Shown here one piece after another: positions 24,370-32,224 of a stretch of DNA of 64,000 nt. Origin of the DNA: Oceanobacillus senegalensis (GTDB lineage: Bacteria; Bacillota; Bacilli; Bacillales; Amphibacillaceae); assembly GCF_900176885.1 (NCBI RefSeq), contig NZ_LT839648.1, forward strand, positions 2,006,377 through 2,070,376, given 5' to 3'. Below the pieces are notes generated by a model. The model saw only the letters and a list, made by a program, of their open reading frames with translations, ran no database searches and was not told the origin of the DNA. The position numbers and the translations under genes are program-made. Position 1 is the first letter of the stretch, and each line of letters starts with the position of its first letter.

Positions 24370-25608
24370 ATGATTCAAACTGACATAAAAAACGATACAT
24401 CCATTAAACTTCCATTAGCATTTATTTTATTTGCACTTTTCGCCTTTGTGATAGCTCAAGGGATTCTTTTATTTAATAGTACCCAGTTATTAACAGGGCA
24501 ATTTCGAATTCCAGAAATATGGATGAGTGCCCATTTTCTACTACTAGGTTTTGCCGTTATGGTTGCAATGGGGGCCATGTATCAACTAGTTCCCGTTACT
24601 TTTTTAACTCCAATATGGAACCCATTTTTTGGGATTATTCAATTTATCGTTACATCTGTAGGAATAAGCTCATTATCTATTCTTCTAGGTATAAAACCAA
24701 ACTACGCTATTTATGGAGGCGTGCTTGCGGTTCTTGGTATCATCATGTTTGTCATACAAATGATAATGACATTACGAAGCCAAAAGGAAAAAAGCATATT
24801 ATCTAAGTTTATTGGTACAGCAATAATCTGCTTCTTTCTTACCATTGTTGCTGGACTTTTATTAGCTGGAAATATAGCGTTTGGCGGAGTCAACTATTAT
24901 TATACAATTCTTAAATCGCATATTGTTCTCGGTATTGGCGGATGGTTCACCTTATTAATCTTTGGATTTTCTTATAAACTCATCCCCATGTTTAGCCTTT
25001 CCCATGGTTTTTCAATGAAATGGGCAAAGTCTTCCTTTGTAACTTATATAGGTGGAATCATCATTGTTTTATTCTCTTTTTGGACAAATACTCTTTTACT
25101 GGGTATGACTGGATGGTTGTTTTTATTTATTGGGTTTACCCTTTTCATTCTTGATATAAAAGAAATACTAAGGAAACGAATAAAGAAAAAACTTGACAAG
25201 TCCTTTAGCTTCTCTCTTTTTGCTATATTAATTGGGTGGATCACCCATATTCTTGCCATTCCACTAAGTTTATTTCAACTGTCTAATCTATGGGGATGGC
25301 TAATCTACCTGTATATAATGGGATGGATTATATTCAGTATTTTAGGGTACCTTTATAAAATTGTTCCATTCCTATGGTGGACACATAAATACTCAGAAAG
25401 AATAGGTAAAGAAAAAGTTCCAACCATGAAGGATATGATGAGCGAGAAACTTGGAAGTATATTATTTTGCTTATTTACTATTGGTGTGATTGGAAGCATT
25501 TTTAGTGCTTTATTTCATTTTAACCATGGTTTTGTTATTACCCAAGGTGTATTAACTGCAACTTCAATAGGTTATTGTTTTTCGATTATTCGAGTATTAT
25601 ATCATTAA
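24370..25608 (+). CDS. 12-helix heme-copper-oxidase-like membrane protein of unknown function
   Basis: About 412 residues in roughly twelve transmembrane helices. Two helices carry the same motif, a His followed by Gly-x2-Tyr-x-Leu-x-Pro about 13-15 residues later: AHFLLLGF to GAMYQLVP, and SHIVLGIGGW to GFSYKLIP. This suggests two related six-helix halves. The helices resemble subunit I or NnrS-type proteins, but the CuB His-His pair of true oxidases is absent, so it is unlikely to be an oxygen reductase. The start is taken as ATG 24370 behind GGTGAG; a GTG nine bases upstream is possible. A role in NO handling or haem transfer is inferred from its neighbours. Confidence 0.75.
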   Translation: MIQTDIKNDTSIKLPLAFILFALFAFVIAQGILLFNSTQLLTGQFRIPEIWMSAHFLLLGFAVMVAMGAMYQLVPVTFLTPIWNPFFGIIQFIVTSVGISSLSILLGIKPNYAIYGGVLAVLGIIMFVIQMIMTLRSQKEKSILSKFIGTAIICFFLTIVAGLLLAGNIAFGGVNYYYTILKSHIVLGIGGWFTLLIFGFSYKLIPMFSLSHGFSMKWAKSSFVTYIGGIIIVLFSFWTNTLLLGMTGWLFLFIGFTLFILDIKEILRKRIKKKLDKSFSFSLFAILIGWITHILAIPLSLFQLSNLWGWLIYLYIMGWIIFSILGYLYKIVPFLWWTHKYSERIGKEKVPTMKDMMSEKLGSILFCLFTIGVIGSIFSALFHFNHGFVITQGVLTATSIGYCFSIIRVLYH

Positions 25609-25625
25609 TAGGAGGTTACTACGAA

Positions 25626-25925
25626 ATGTCTATGAAATTAATGGTGCAAGAGGCCTTGCATGAAGTAATTGATCCTGAATTAGGCGTTAACATTGTCGAT
25701 TTAGGGCTTGTATATAAAATTGAAGTGGATAACAATAATAACATTACCATAACGATGACTTTAACCACTCCAGGTTGTCCAATGCATGATAGTATAGCAA
25801 ATGGGGTAAAGCATCGACTAGGATTAATTGATAAAATTGGAAATATCCAAGTAGATATCGTATGGGAGCCGGCATGGAGCCCGGACAAAATGAGTAATCG
25901 TGCAAAGGAAATGTTATGGAGCTAA
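25626..25925 (+). CDS. DUF59 / MIP18-type Fe-S cluster assembly factor
   Basis: The 99 residues match the MIP18 family: ALHEVIDPELGVNIVDLGLVY near the start, then TMTLTTPGCPMHD, whose cysteine is the family's conserved one, and VDIVWEPAWSPDKM. Relatives (SufT, PaaD, Mrp N-domains) help deliver Fe-S clusters. The start is ATG 25626, 10 bases behind GGAGG; the longer in-frame reading lacks a ribosome site. It ends the Fnr/Fur operon. This links the operon to Fe-S repair under iron limitation and NO stress, which is inference. Confidence 0.87.
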   Translation: MSMKLMVQEALHEVIDPELGVNIVDLGLVYKIEVDNNNNITITMTLTTPGCPMHDSIANGVKHRLGLIDKIGNIQVDIVWEPAWSPDKMSNRAKEMLWS

Positions 25926-25934
25926 ACAATAATC

Positions 25935-26017
25935 ATTCCCTCGATGAAGGTTCTTAATTTGGATAACATTACGATAAAGCTTTTACGAAACATCCTTCAT
26001 AAAGGGAATTTACTTTT
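25935..26017 (+). terminator. Long-loop terminator-like hairpin after DUF59 gene
   Basis: Two stacked stems, ATTCCCT..ATGAAGG and CCTTCAT..AGGGAAT, enclose about 43 bases and are followed by TTTACTTTTTT. The loop is unusually long for an intrinsic terminator. Confidence 0.6.
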
Positions 26018-26058
26018 TTCAATAAGAAACAATCCTTCCACTATATTCCACTTATGAT

Positions 26059-26107
26059 ATGATTTTTATCAAATCCCTAGTCCGGTATTCATGATAACAT
26101 GTATAAT
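26059..26107 (+). promoter_or_regulatory. Promoter of the CRP/FNR-family gene with FNR-like half-sites
   Basis: A TATAAT -10 lies at 26102-26107 without a good -35. Upstream at 26059-26072 is ATGAT-TTTT-ATCAA, close to the enterobacterial FNR consensus TTGAT-N4-ATCAA. Its centre is at about -48, slightly off the normal activator position. Confidence 0.55.
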
Positions 26108-26139
26108 GGACTAAATACGGTGTGGAAAGGATGACACTT

Positions 26140-26832
26140 ATGTATCCGGAATCGGTTAAGAAATTATTGCAACGTTTTCCTTTGTTTAAAAGTTTAACAG
26201 ACTTTGAAATAGATCCAATTGTTAGCCTAGCTAAAAATCGAACCTATCGTCAAGGAACACATATTTTTATGCAAGGCGATCCTTTGACAAATGTTTATTT
26301 TATTCATTCTGGTAAGGTGAAAATTTACAGAACTGACTTTCAAGGGAAAGAGCAAATTATTAATGTGCTAAATAATGGAGAAATGTTTCCCCATCAAGGA
26401 TTTTTCCGCAATGATGACTACCCAGCACATGCACAGGTTCTTGAAGATGCCGTATTAATATATATACCTATCCATTTGTTTGAGGACTTCCTAATCAATA
26501 ATCCGGAAGTAAGTATTAAAATTTTCCGTGTTTTAGGAGATAAAATTGTTGACTTACAAAATCGATTAGAGGAAAAAATTCTACGTAATACGTATGAGCA
26601 AATTATATTACTTTTAATCCGCTTGAGTAAAAAACATGGAAATATAGATGCTAATGAAAAAATTACGTTAACAACGCATTTTACAAACAGAGAATTGGCA
26701 AATATGATTGGCTCCAGTCGAGAGACCATTAGTAGAACGTTAACTCGGTTAAAGAAAAAGGAATTGGTTATGACAGGTCGTGATGGTAATATGATACTTG
26801 ATACCAAAGGATTAAAGGAAGAATTGTTTTAA
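26140..26832 (+). CDS. CRP/FNR-family transcription regulator without cysteines
   Basis: A cyclic-nucleotide-like beta-barrel (about 10-115), a dimer helix and a winged HTH make up 230 residues. The recognition helix SSRETISRTLTRL contains R-E-x3-R, the CRP-type code that reads TGTGA, and matches the boxes found at five promoters here. No cysteine exists anywhere, so it cannot hold the 4Fe-4S cluster of Bacillus or E. coli Fnr. It may sense NO or redox through another ligand, as Dnr-type regulators do. Start ATG 26140 is preferred, nine bases after AAAGG; the upstream GTG 26122 is possible. Confidence 0.85.
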   Translation: MYPESVKKLLQRFPLFKSLTDFEIDPIVSLAKNRTYRQGTHIFMQGDPLTNVYFIHSGKVKIYRTDFQGKEQIINVLNNGEMFPHQGFFRNDDYPAHAQVLEDAVLIYIPIHLFEDFLINNPEVSIKIFRVLGDKIVDLQNRLEEKILRNTYEQIILLLIRLSKKHGNIDANEKITLTTHFTNRELANMIGSSRETISRTLTRLKKKELVMTGRDGNMILDTKGLKEELF

Positions 26833-26866
26833 ATGGATCGTAACGTAAGTGAAGAAGAATGATAAT

Positions 26867-26903
26867 AGAGGAGAATGTTCCTATTTTGGAGCATCCTCTT
26901 TTT
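26867..26903 (+). terminator. Terminator after the CRP/FNR-family gene
   Basis: AGAGGAGAATGTTCC pairs imperfectly with GGAGCATCCTCT, and TTTTTATTTTG follows. Confidence 0.75.
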
Positions 26904-26920
26904 ATTTTGTATATTACTTA

Positions 26921-27616
26921 CTAATGAATATAATCATCTTTATTATCAATATATAATGAACCATCCTTTTGAACTTCTGCATAGAAAACCTCAGAAAGAT
27001 TATGAATACCTTGTTGTTCTAACTGCTTATCCAACCATTGTTGATCAAGGTTTATTTTAGAAAGATTCTTCCTTAGAACTTTGCCATCTGAAATAACTTG
27101 TATCGTATTAGAATAAATATTAGATGCCGAATTCATATTCATATCTTCTCTTGTTATCGGCTTCTTTTCATGTTTTAAGTTGACAGAAAGATTGCCGTTT
27201 GTTTCAAAAATAGCAAAATCTACATCCGATACAGAAAACACCTGATTTTTACGTAATAACGAAATAAGAGAATCTACATCTAGTCGTGCCTTACGTAAGG
27301 CGTTTTCCATGATTTTGCCATCCTTCACAACAATGATTGGCTGTCCGGTCGTAACTTTTCGTGCAACCTTCGACTTAATATCTATGATACCTAAAATGAC
27401 GGTAATAGCACCCCATCCTACTAATGCTAAAACTCCATTAAGAATACTTAAATTTTGACTTGTTACGAATGACCCCGATATGGAACCAATGGCAATAGCG
27501 GAAACAAAATTAAAAAATGTCATCTGACTAATTTCTTTCCTACCCATGATTCTTGCCATTAAAAACAATACGAAAAATGAAATGAAAACCCTTAGTAATA
27601 ATTCCATTACACTCAT
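26921..27616 (-). CDS. DUF421 membrane protein (YetF/YrbG family)
   Basis: The 231 residues comprise three N-terminal transmembrane helices, with the family-typical FFVLFLMARIMGRKEISQMT (about 14-33), and two cytoplasmic DUF421 units. The first unit is KVTTGQPIIVVKDGKIM and the second starts near IQVISDGKVLRKNL. Such proteins occur in spore-formers and some are spore germination components (YetF of B. subtilis). It lies convergent to the CRP/FNR gene and shows no link to respiration. Confidence 0.9.
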   Translation of the reverse strand: MSVMELLLRVFISFFVLFLMARIMGRKEISQMTFFNFVSAIAIGSISGSFVTSQNLSILNGVLALVGWGAITVILGIIDIKSKVARKVTTGQPIIVVKDGKIMENALRKARLDVDSLISLLRKNQVFSVSDVDFAIFETNGNLSVNLKHEKKPITREDMNMNSASNIYSNTIQVISDGKVLRKNLSKINLDQQWLDKQLEQQGIHNLSEVFYAEVQKDGSLYIDNKDDYIH

Positions 27617-27684
27617 ATGTCAAGCCTCTTCCTTTTTCTTTATAGTGTTCGTGAACGAATAAAATTTATACTTAAATCAAAAAA

Positions 27685-27709
27685 GGGATATCCCTTAAAG
27701 GAAATCCCT
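27685..27709 (-). terminator. Terminator after the 187-residue membrane gene
   Basis: GGGAT / ATCCC with a short loop and extended pairing is followed on the minus strand by TTTTTT. Confidence 0.7.
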
Positions 27710-27717
27710 AACAAAGT

Positions 27718-28281
27718 TTACTCCATTTCATAGTCCTCGGGGTGGATAAAAAGACTTTGAATGAAATAAATCATGATACATAAACCTGTTAATAAAAAGG
27801 TCCATCCTAAAGCTTTCTGCTCAGTAACTAGATAATTATTACAGAGCTGGACTGGGGATGCAATATATAACCAGCCTAACACAATGGATAATAGGCTTAA
27901 AATGACAAACACTGTATTTTTTCCAAATTTCGTTAATTTCCCCCAACTATCGCGTAAAGGAATACCTGCCAAAAATGGTAAACTAATAAACTTAAAAAGC
28001 TCAACGGCCGGAATGGTTAAAGCTTCATCCATCGTACGTGGAATCATCCAATAAATAACAATAATCATAAATAGCATAATTCCTGGTAATCCGTTTTGAT
28101 TCCAATTCACAAAAAATCCGGGGAATTTTTGCTTGAGGTATGGCGTAAAGAGCATACCAGCTATAACTAATAAAGGCATCTGCATATGCATATGAACAAC
28201 CATGATGGATTCTGACATCGTAACAACTGGTGGGAGCATCATAAATAAATATAGTACAAATCCATATTTAGCTTGTTTCAT
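27718..28281 (-). CDS. Membrane protein coupled to the Sco gene
   Basis: The 187 residues form five or six membrane helices. An early VVHMHMQMP segment (about 28-36) is His/Met rich, as in copper-handling proteins of the CtaG type, but the length and remaining motifs do not clearly match caa3 CtaG. The start overlaps the sco stop by one base. With the oxidase-like operon next door, a role in copper or cofactor insertion is plausible. The family is not firmly recognised. Confidence 0.65.
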   Translation of the reverse strand: MKQAKYGFVLYLFMMLPPVVTMSESIMVVHMHMQMPLLVIAGMLFTPYLKQKFPGFFVNWNQNGLPGIMLFMIIVIYWMIPRTMDEALTIPAVELFKFISLPFLAGIPLRDSWGKLTKFGKNTVFVILSLLSIVLGWLYIASPVQLCNNYLVTEQKALGWTFLLTGLCIMIYFIQSLFIHPEDYEME

Positions 28282-28913
28282 TATATGTCACCAGCCTTTG
28301 AGTCGAGAATAGAAATAACTCGATTTGCAGCTTGATCAATTTCCTGATAATCCATTACATCTACTAATACTCCTTCTGGATTTACTAAATAAAAAGCAGA
28401 ATTATGGGTGAAATTTCCATTATTATCTGGAATAACGATTACACCAAATTCATCCAATAACTGGTCCAACTCTTTTTGGTCTGGAATTCTAGCCATTCGC
28501 CATGTCTCCCCATCCGCATTAAAATAATATCGATATTTTTCTAATGTCGCTGGGTCATCGTTTTCTGGATCAAAGCTAATACTTAAGAAAATAATGTCCT
28601 CCCCAATATACTCTTTGGGAACCTGATTATATACTTGTGCAAGATTCATCTCTAATTCCGGACAAACGTCGGTACATGCTGTATAAATAAAGGTTAACAT
28701 AACGTATTTTCCCTCAAATTCTGAAAAAGGGTAAACCCGTTCCTTACTATCCTCTAATGTAACTTCCGGAAATGTTGGTGATTCTTCCATAAGCTTCATT
28801 GTTCTCGCTGTTTCTGCCGTAAAGGCCCGAAATCCATCTGTACCAATAAAGAATAGCACTATGCCAAACGTGATAACAATGATTAATGATACTGTATTTT
28901 TATTCCTGATCAT
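28281..28913 (-). CDS. Sco1/SenC/PrrC copper chaperone (CuA assembly)
   Basis: An N-terminal signal-anchor (about 8-25) is followed by a thioredoxin-like Sco fold of 210 residues in total. The copper ligands are C80 and C84 in TACTDVCPE and H170 in NFTHNS. Sco proteins metallate or reduce the CuA centre of oxidase subunit II. Two CuA proteins lie in this window, CbaB-like at 30729 and the lipoprotein at 22977, and either could be the client. It follows the oxidase-like operon after a terminator. Confidence 0.92.
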   Translation of the reverse strand: MIRNKNTVSLIIVITFGIVLFFIGTDGFRAFTAETARTMKLMEESPTFPEVTLEDSKERVYPFSEFEGKYVMLTFIYTACTDVCPELEMNLAQVYNQVPKEYIGEDIIFLSISFDPENDDPATLEKYRYYFNADGETWRMARIPDQKELDQLLDEFGVIVIPDNNGNFTHNSAFYLVNPEGVLVDVMDYQEIDQAANRVISILDSKAGDI

Positions 28914-28943
28914 ACAATCACGTCCTACAATCTTTTTTATTTT

Positions 28944-28986
28944 AAAATCAAAGAGATAGCCAAGCAGACTATCCCTATTTGATTTT
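28944..28986 (-). terminator. Terminator after the B-family heme-copper operon
   Basis: AAAATCAAA..GATAG pairs with CTATC..TTTGATTTT and is followed on the minus strand by T/A-rich sequence. It separates the oxidase-like genes from sco. Confidence 0.7.
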
Positions 28987-29040
28987 AATAATTTTATTTT
29001 ATTTTACTTGCTAAACTGTTTCTTGCTTTCGCTTTTATAC

Positions 29041-30714
29041 CTACCATGTTCTAAATGGTGGTGATCCTGGGACATTGATTATTTCTGTTAGTGGTACGAC
29101 ATAGCCCATTGCTACTGTTAGCAGTAATAGAACGATAATAAGTCCCCATCTTTCTGTCCATTTAGGTGTAGGTTGTGCATTTAATTCAGGTGCTGCAATT
29201 GGAAATTCTGTATGTCCTCTCGGTGCTAGGAACATGAGATAGAATACGATATATACCATGAGTAACACACCGATAATTAAGAATGTTCCTCCGATTGCTA
29301 AGAAAATTAATAATGGATCCCAGCTTAATGCTGTTGCACTATCACCATAAGTTGTAAAAGATGTTCTTCTTGGTGAACCTAGAAGTCCCACAAAATGCAT
29401 TGAGCCAGACATAAATATCATACCAATCGTCCAGAAAGCAGTTTGTACTAGACCAATTTTATTGATTTGTGGGGTAAATTGACGTTTTGACAAATGAGGG
29501 ATTAACCAGTAAGCAATCCCAAAGAATGTTAATGCTACTGTAACTCCAAGCGTTAGGTGGAAGTGTCCAACAATCCACAGTGAATTATGAACCACTTGGT
29601 TTAATTGGTTATTTGTCTGTGCAATTCCACCTGCCCCAGCAGGGATGAATGCTACCATGGCAATGAATGGTGCTAGGAAACGAACATCTCCCCATGGTAA
29701 TTTCTTAAACCAACCTAATAATCCTTTTCCACCTTTTCTTCTGCCCGCACGTTCAAATACTGCAAACATGGCAAATGCAGTCATCATAGATGGGAAACCA
29801 ATAGCTAGACTCATGAACACATGGATGTATTTCCAACCTTCTGTTATACCTGGGTCAATGATTTGGTGGTGGAATCCACCAGGAATATTTAGAATAACTA
29901 GTAGGATGACAACCAATCGTGTTAATGCATCACTAAATAATTTTCCGCCGATAATTTTTGGTACAGCAACGTACCATGCAGAAATGGCAGTTAAATACCA
30001 AATATTTACGAGTGTATGACCGAAACTCCAGAATAACGTACGACTTAACATTACATTTATAGTTTCTGTCCATCCAAAAGCCCAAGGAATTAACATTAAT
30101 ACCTCAACCGTTACCCCAATACTTCCAAATACCAGCATTACGAATACTCCGGTCGCAAAGAAAGCTAACAACGGTATATGCTGACCTTTATGATTTTTTC
30201 TCCAGTTAGCAACATTGATAAACGCTCCGAATGCTGCAATCCAAATTCCAACTACTAAAAATACCAAACCAATATAGAACCACGGTGATGCTTGCATTGG
30301 TGGGTAGAATGTATACATAACTGAAGCATTACCTAAGATAACCTGAGTAGCTACAAAGACTACACCAACAACCATGGAGAAGAATGCTATCCAACCCATC
30401 TTTCTTACCTTAGGAAGAAGTCCACCTAATGTATGAGAAAGTGAAGCATAGAAATATCCAACAGTAAATGTTGTCGTAAATACTAAAACTAGTAAAATAC
30501 CATGTGTTGTCAGTGTTTGATAGTAATCAAACCATGATGGTAATTCCATCAGCCCTGCACGATTTAAACCTTGAAATAGTCCTAAAAATCCGCCAATTAA
30601 TAATGCTATAAATGAAACCGTAAAATAGGTTAATGATAATCGTGCATCCTGAGGGTTTACACCTAACGCTTTTTCAACCTTATCATTAAATGGTATTTTC
30701 TCAGCTAAATCCAT
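29041..30714 (-). CDS. B-family heme-copper subunit I (ba3-like; possible NO reductase)
   Basis: The 557 residues form 12-13 membrane helices. Metal ligands fall at the numbers known from Thermus ba3 oxidase: CuB H233, H282 and H283, high-spin haem H384, low-spin haem H71 and H386. In the GHTLVNIWYL helix the position four after H233 is Asn237, where oxygen-reducing ba3 enzymes have the Tyr237 cross-linked to His. Loss of that tyrosine is a hallmark of NO reductases derived from B-family oxidases. It could therefore be a NO reductase rather than the CbaA oxidase a routine annotation would give. It lies 14 bases after subunit II in an Fnr-controlled operon. Confidence 0.85.
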   Translation of the reverse strand: MDLAEKIPFNDKVEKALGVNPQDARLSLTYFTVSFIALLIGGFLGLFQGLNRAGLMELPSWFDYYQTLTTHGILLVLVFTTTFTVGYFYASLSHTLGGLLPKVRKMGWIAFFSMVVGVVFVATQVILGNASVMYTFYPPMQASPWFYIGLVFLVVGIWIAAFGAFINVANWRKNHKGQHIPLLAFFATGVFVMLVFGSIGVTVEVLMLIPWAFGWTETINVMLSRTLFWSFGHTLVNIWYLTAISAWYVAVPKIIGGKLFSDALTRLVVILLVILNIPGGFHHQIIDPGITEGWKYIHVFMSLAIGFPSMMTAFAMFAVFERAGRRKGGKGLLGWFKKLPWGDVRFLAPFIAMVAFIPAGAGGIAQTNNQLNQVVHNSLWIVGHFHLTLGVTVALTFFGIAYWLIPHLSKRQFTPQINKIGLVQTAFWTIGMIFMSGSMHFVGLLGSPRRTSFTTYGDSATALSWDPLLIFLAIGGTFLIIGVLLMVYIVFYLMFLAPRGHTEFPIAAPELNAQPTPKWTERWGLIIVLLLLTVAMGYVVPLTEIINVPGSPPFRTW

Positions 30715-30728
30715 TTAATTTCCCTCCT

Positions 30729-31196
30729 TTATTTCACAGTAATGGTGGTAGCCATCACTTGGTGCCCTGCACCACAGTATTCATTACAGATAACTAAATA
30801 TTCTCCAGGCTCATCAAATGTCTGTGAAATTCGTTGTACATGTCCTGGTGTTACCATTGCATTTATGTTTGTACCAGGAACTTGAAAACCATGGACGACA
30901 TCTTTAGAAGTCATCGTAAAATGAACCTCAGATCCTACAGGTATTTCAATTTCATTTGGAGTAAAACTAAAGGCTTGAAGTGTCATAACGACCTCATATT
31001 CATTTTCTCCTACTTCAAAAACTCCTGGATTATCAAACGGTGCAGTTTCATCTACTTTCTGTGGGTCAATTGTTTCCATTCCACTTGGCGGTGCCATCCC
31101 GTGAGCAAATGCTTGATAACCAGTAACAGCCATGGATAATACAATGATGGCAACACCAAAAATTAACCAAATCTCTTCGGCACGATGCATTTTCAT
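30729..31196 (-). CDS. CuA subunit II of the B-family heme-copper enzyme
   Basis: A single N-terminal transmembrane helix (about 10-30) anchors an outward cupredoxin domain in 155 residues. CuA ligands are H102 in VVHGFQVPG, and C137, C141, H145 and M148 in ICNEYCGAGHQVM. The short one-helix form is typical of ba3-type CbaB and of CuA-dependent NO reductases. It takes electrons from a cytochrome c or cupredoxin and hands them to subunit I, encoded immediately downstream. Confidence 0.92.
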   Translation of the reverse strand: MKMHRAEEIWLIFGVAIIVLSMAVTGYQAFAHGMAPPSGMETIDPQKVDETAPFDNPGVFEVGENEYEVVMTLQAFSFTPNEIEIPVGSEVHFTMTSKDVVHGFQVPGTNINAMVTPGHVQRISQTFDEPGEYLVICNEYCGAGHQVMATTITVK

Positions 31197-31209
31197 AATA
31201 AAACCCTCC

Positions 31210-31362
31210 TTAAATTCTAATCATATAAAGTACAAGAAGTAACAAAATACAAGCGACAATCGTTCCTCCAACAAAAACGACAGAAGAAAATAATGCTCCC
31301 TTTAGAGAATGTTCTTCCTCATTGACATTTTTTTCTGAGATAATGCCTTTATTTGATTCCAT
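31210..31362 (-). CDS. Single-helix small subunit of the B-family heme-copper enzyme
   Basis: A 50-residue protein begins MESNKGIISEKNVNEEEH and has one transmembrane helix from about residue 23 to 47, ending MIRI. GGGAGGG precedes the ATG, and the stop is 13 bases before subunit II. Small one-helix subunits (IIa in Thermus ba3) are part of B-family enzymes, so this is probably their equivalent. It is the first gene behind the Fnr-box promoter. Identification rests on size, topology and position. Confidence 0.8.
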   Translation of the reverse strand: MESNKGIISEKNVNEEEHSLKGALFSSVVFVGGTIVACILLLLVLYMIRI

Positions 31363-31394
31363 TCCTAACCCTCCCTTGTATCTTTCATACTTTT

Positions 31395-31436
31395 ATTTTA
31401 GTGGATATAAAAATAAATTAAGTGAACCAAATCACA
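31395..31436 (-). promoter_or_regulatory. Fnr-box promoter of the B-family heme-copper operon
   Basis: On the minus strand TGTGA-TTTGGT-TCACT lies at 31421-31436. A TAAAAT -10 at 31395-31400 puts the start near 31388, so the box is at about -41. Confidence 0.88.
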
Positions 31437-31443
31437 CCGGGAA

Positions 31444-31459
31444 TGTGATTTTTAGCACA
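31444..31459 (-). promoter_or_regulatory. Second, imperfect Fnr-like box
   Basis: TGTGA-TTTTTA-GCACA on the plus strand (one mismatch) is centred about 23 bases upstream of the first box, near -64. Tandem boxes may strengthen or modulate activation. Confidence 0.5.
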
Positions 31460-31685
31460 TATTAGTATTTTCTTGACAACTTTTTGAACAACTCAAAAAT
31501 GGAAGATGTCCTTACAAGTTATGAATGCGACATCCTATCACAATACCTGTACTAGCCGTCGTGGACATGGCCGTTCTTACTTACGTGTAAAATAACACTA
31601 AAAGTCTATAATTCCTTACATGTACCAAAAAAGAAACATAAAAAAAACAAGACTCCTTAATTGGAATCTTGTCTTCTGACTATTA

Positions 31686-32057
31686 TTAACTTCTATGCCC
31701 AGCCAAAATTTGCTCTATTTTTTTCTTTATTTTCTTACTGTAATCTACATTAATCTTCCATACCCTTTCATCTAATGATATTTCGCTAAAATAATCGTCC
31801 TTTAATTCTACATCAAACTCATTGGCAATTAATTTCTTCAACAACTCTTTATTAATCATTTCAACTAATGGGAATGCATATACTTTTAATTTTTCTTTGA
31901 ATGTATTTAATGTACGTTGTTCTTCATGGGCTATTGGGTGCACCCCTGTAAAATTAACAGAGATTATTTTCTTTTGTTTCACTTCAACGATAATATAGAC
32001 CCAATCTTCGTGTGTTTTTAATGGTAAATCAATTATATCCGCTTCTATATATTCCAT
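31686..32057 (-). CDS. Conserved-looking protein of unknown function
   Basis: A 123-residue soluble protein behind GGGGGTGTTATAA. The first half is beta-rich (WVYIIVEVKQKKIISVNF). The second half is helical and charged, ending KKIKKKIEQILAGHRS. There is no signal, membrane helix or metal motif. I do not recognise the family. It stands alone between the respiratory island and the XRE-cupin gene. Confidence 0.65.
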   Translation of the reverse strand: MEYIEADIIDLPLKTHEDWVYIIVEVKQKKIISVNFTGVHPIAHEEQRTLNTFKEKLKVYAFPLVEMINKELLKKLIANEFDVELKDDYFSEISLDERVWKINVDYSKKIKKKIEQILAGHRS

Positions 32058-32224
32058 TTATAACACCCCCAACATGATAAAAGGCCCTAAATAAAAATAC
32101 TCTTAACTATTTTCTATACATACACACTATCATAAAATTACGTATAATGTGAAACGTCAGATAATAAAAACCTAAAAAAATGGCATACATTCACTGTATA
32201 CCAATTGTTTATCAATATGTTCTA

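Larger units (their letters stand above)
31363..31685. other. Upstream region of the B-family heme-copper operon
   Basis: About 320 bases without a gene hold the promoter, two Fnr-like boxes and a short GC-richer segment around 31530-31575. The remainder, up to the stop of the next minus-strand gene, shows nothing recognisable. Confidence 0.6.

Noticed and set aside
29041..31362. Straightforward annotation as cytochrome ba3 oxygen reductase
   Set aside because: Not excluded, but the Asn at the active-site Tyr position and the nitrate-respiration context make it unsafe to accept without a phylogeny.
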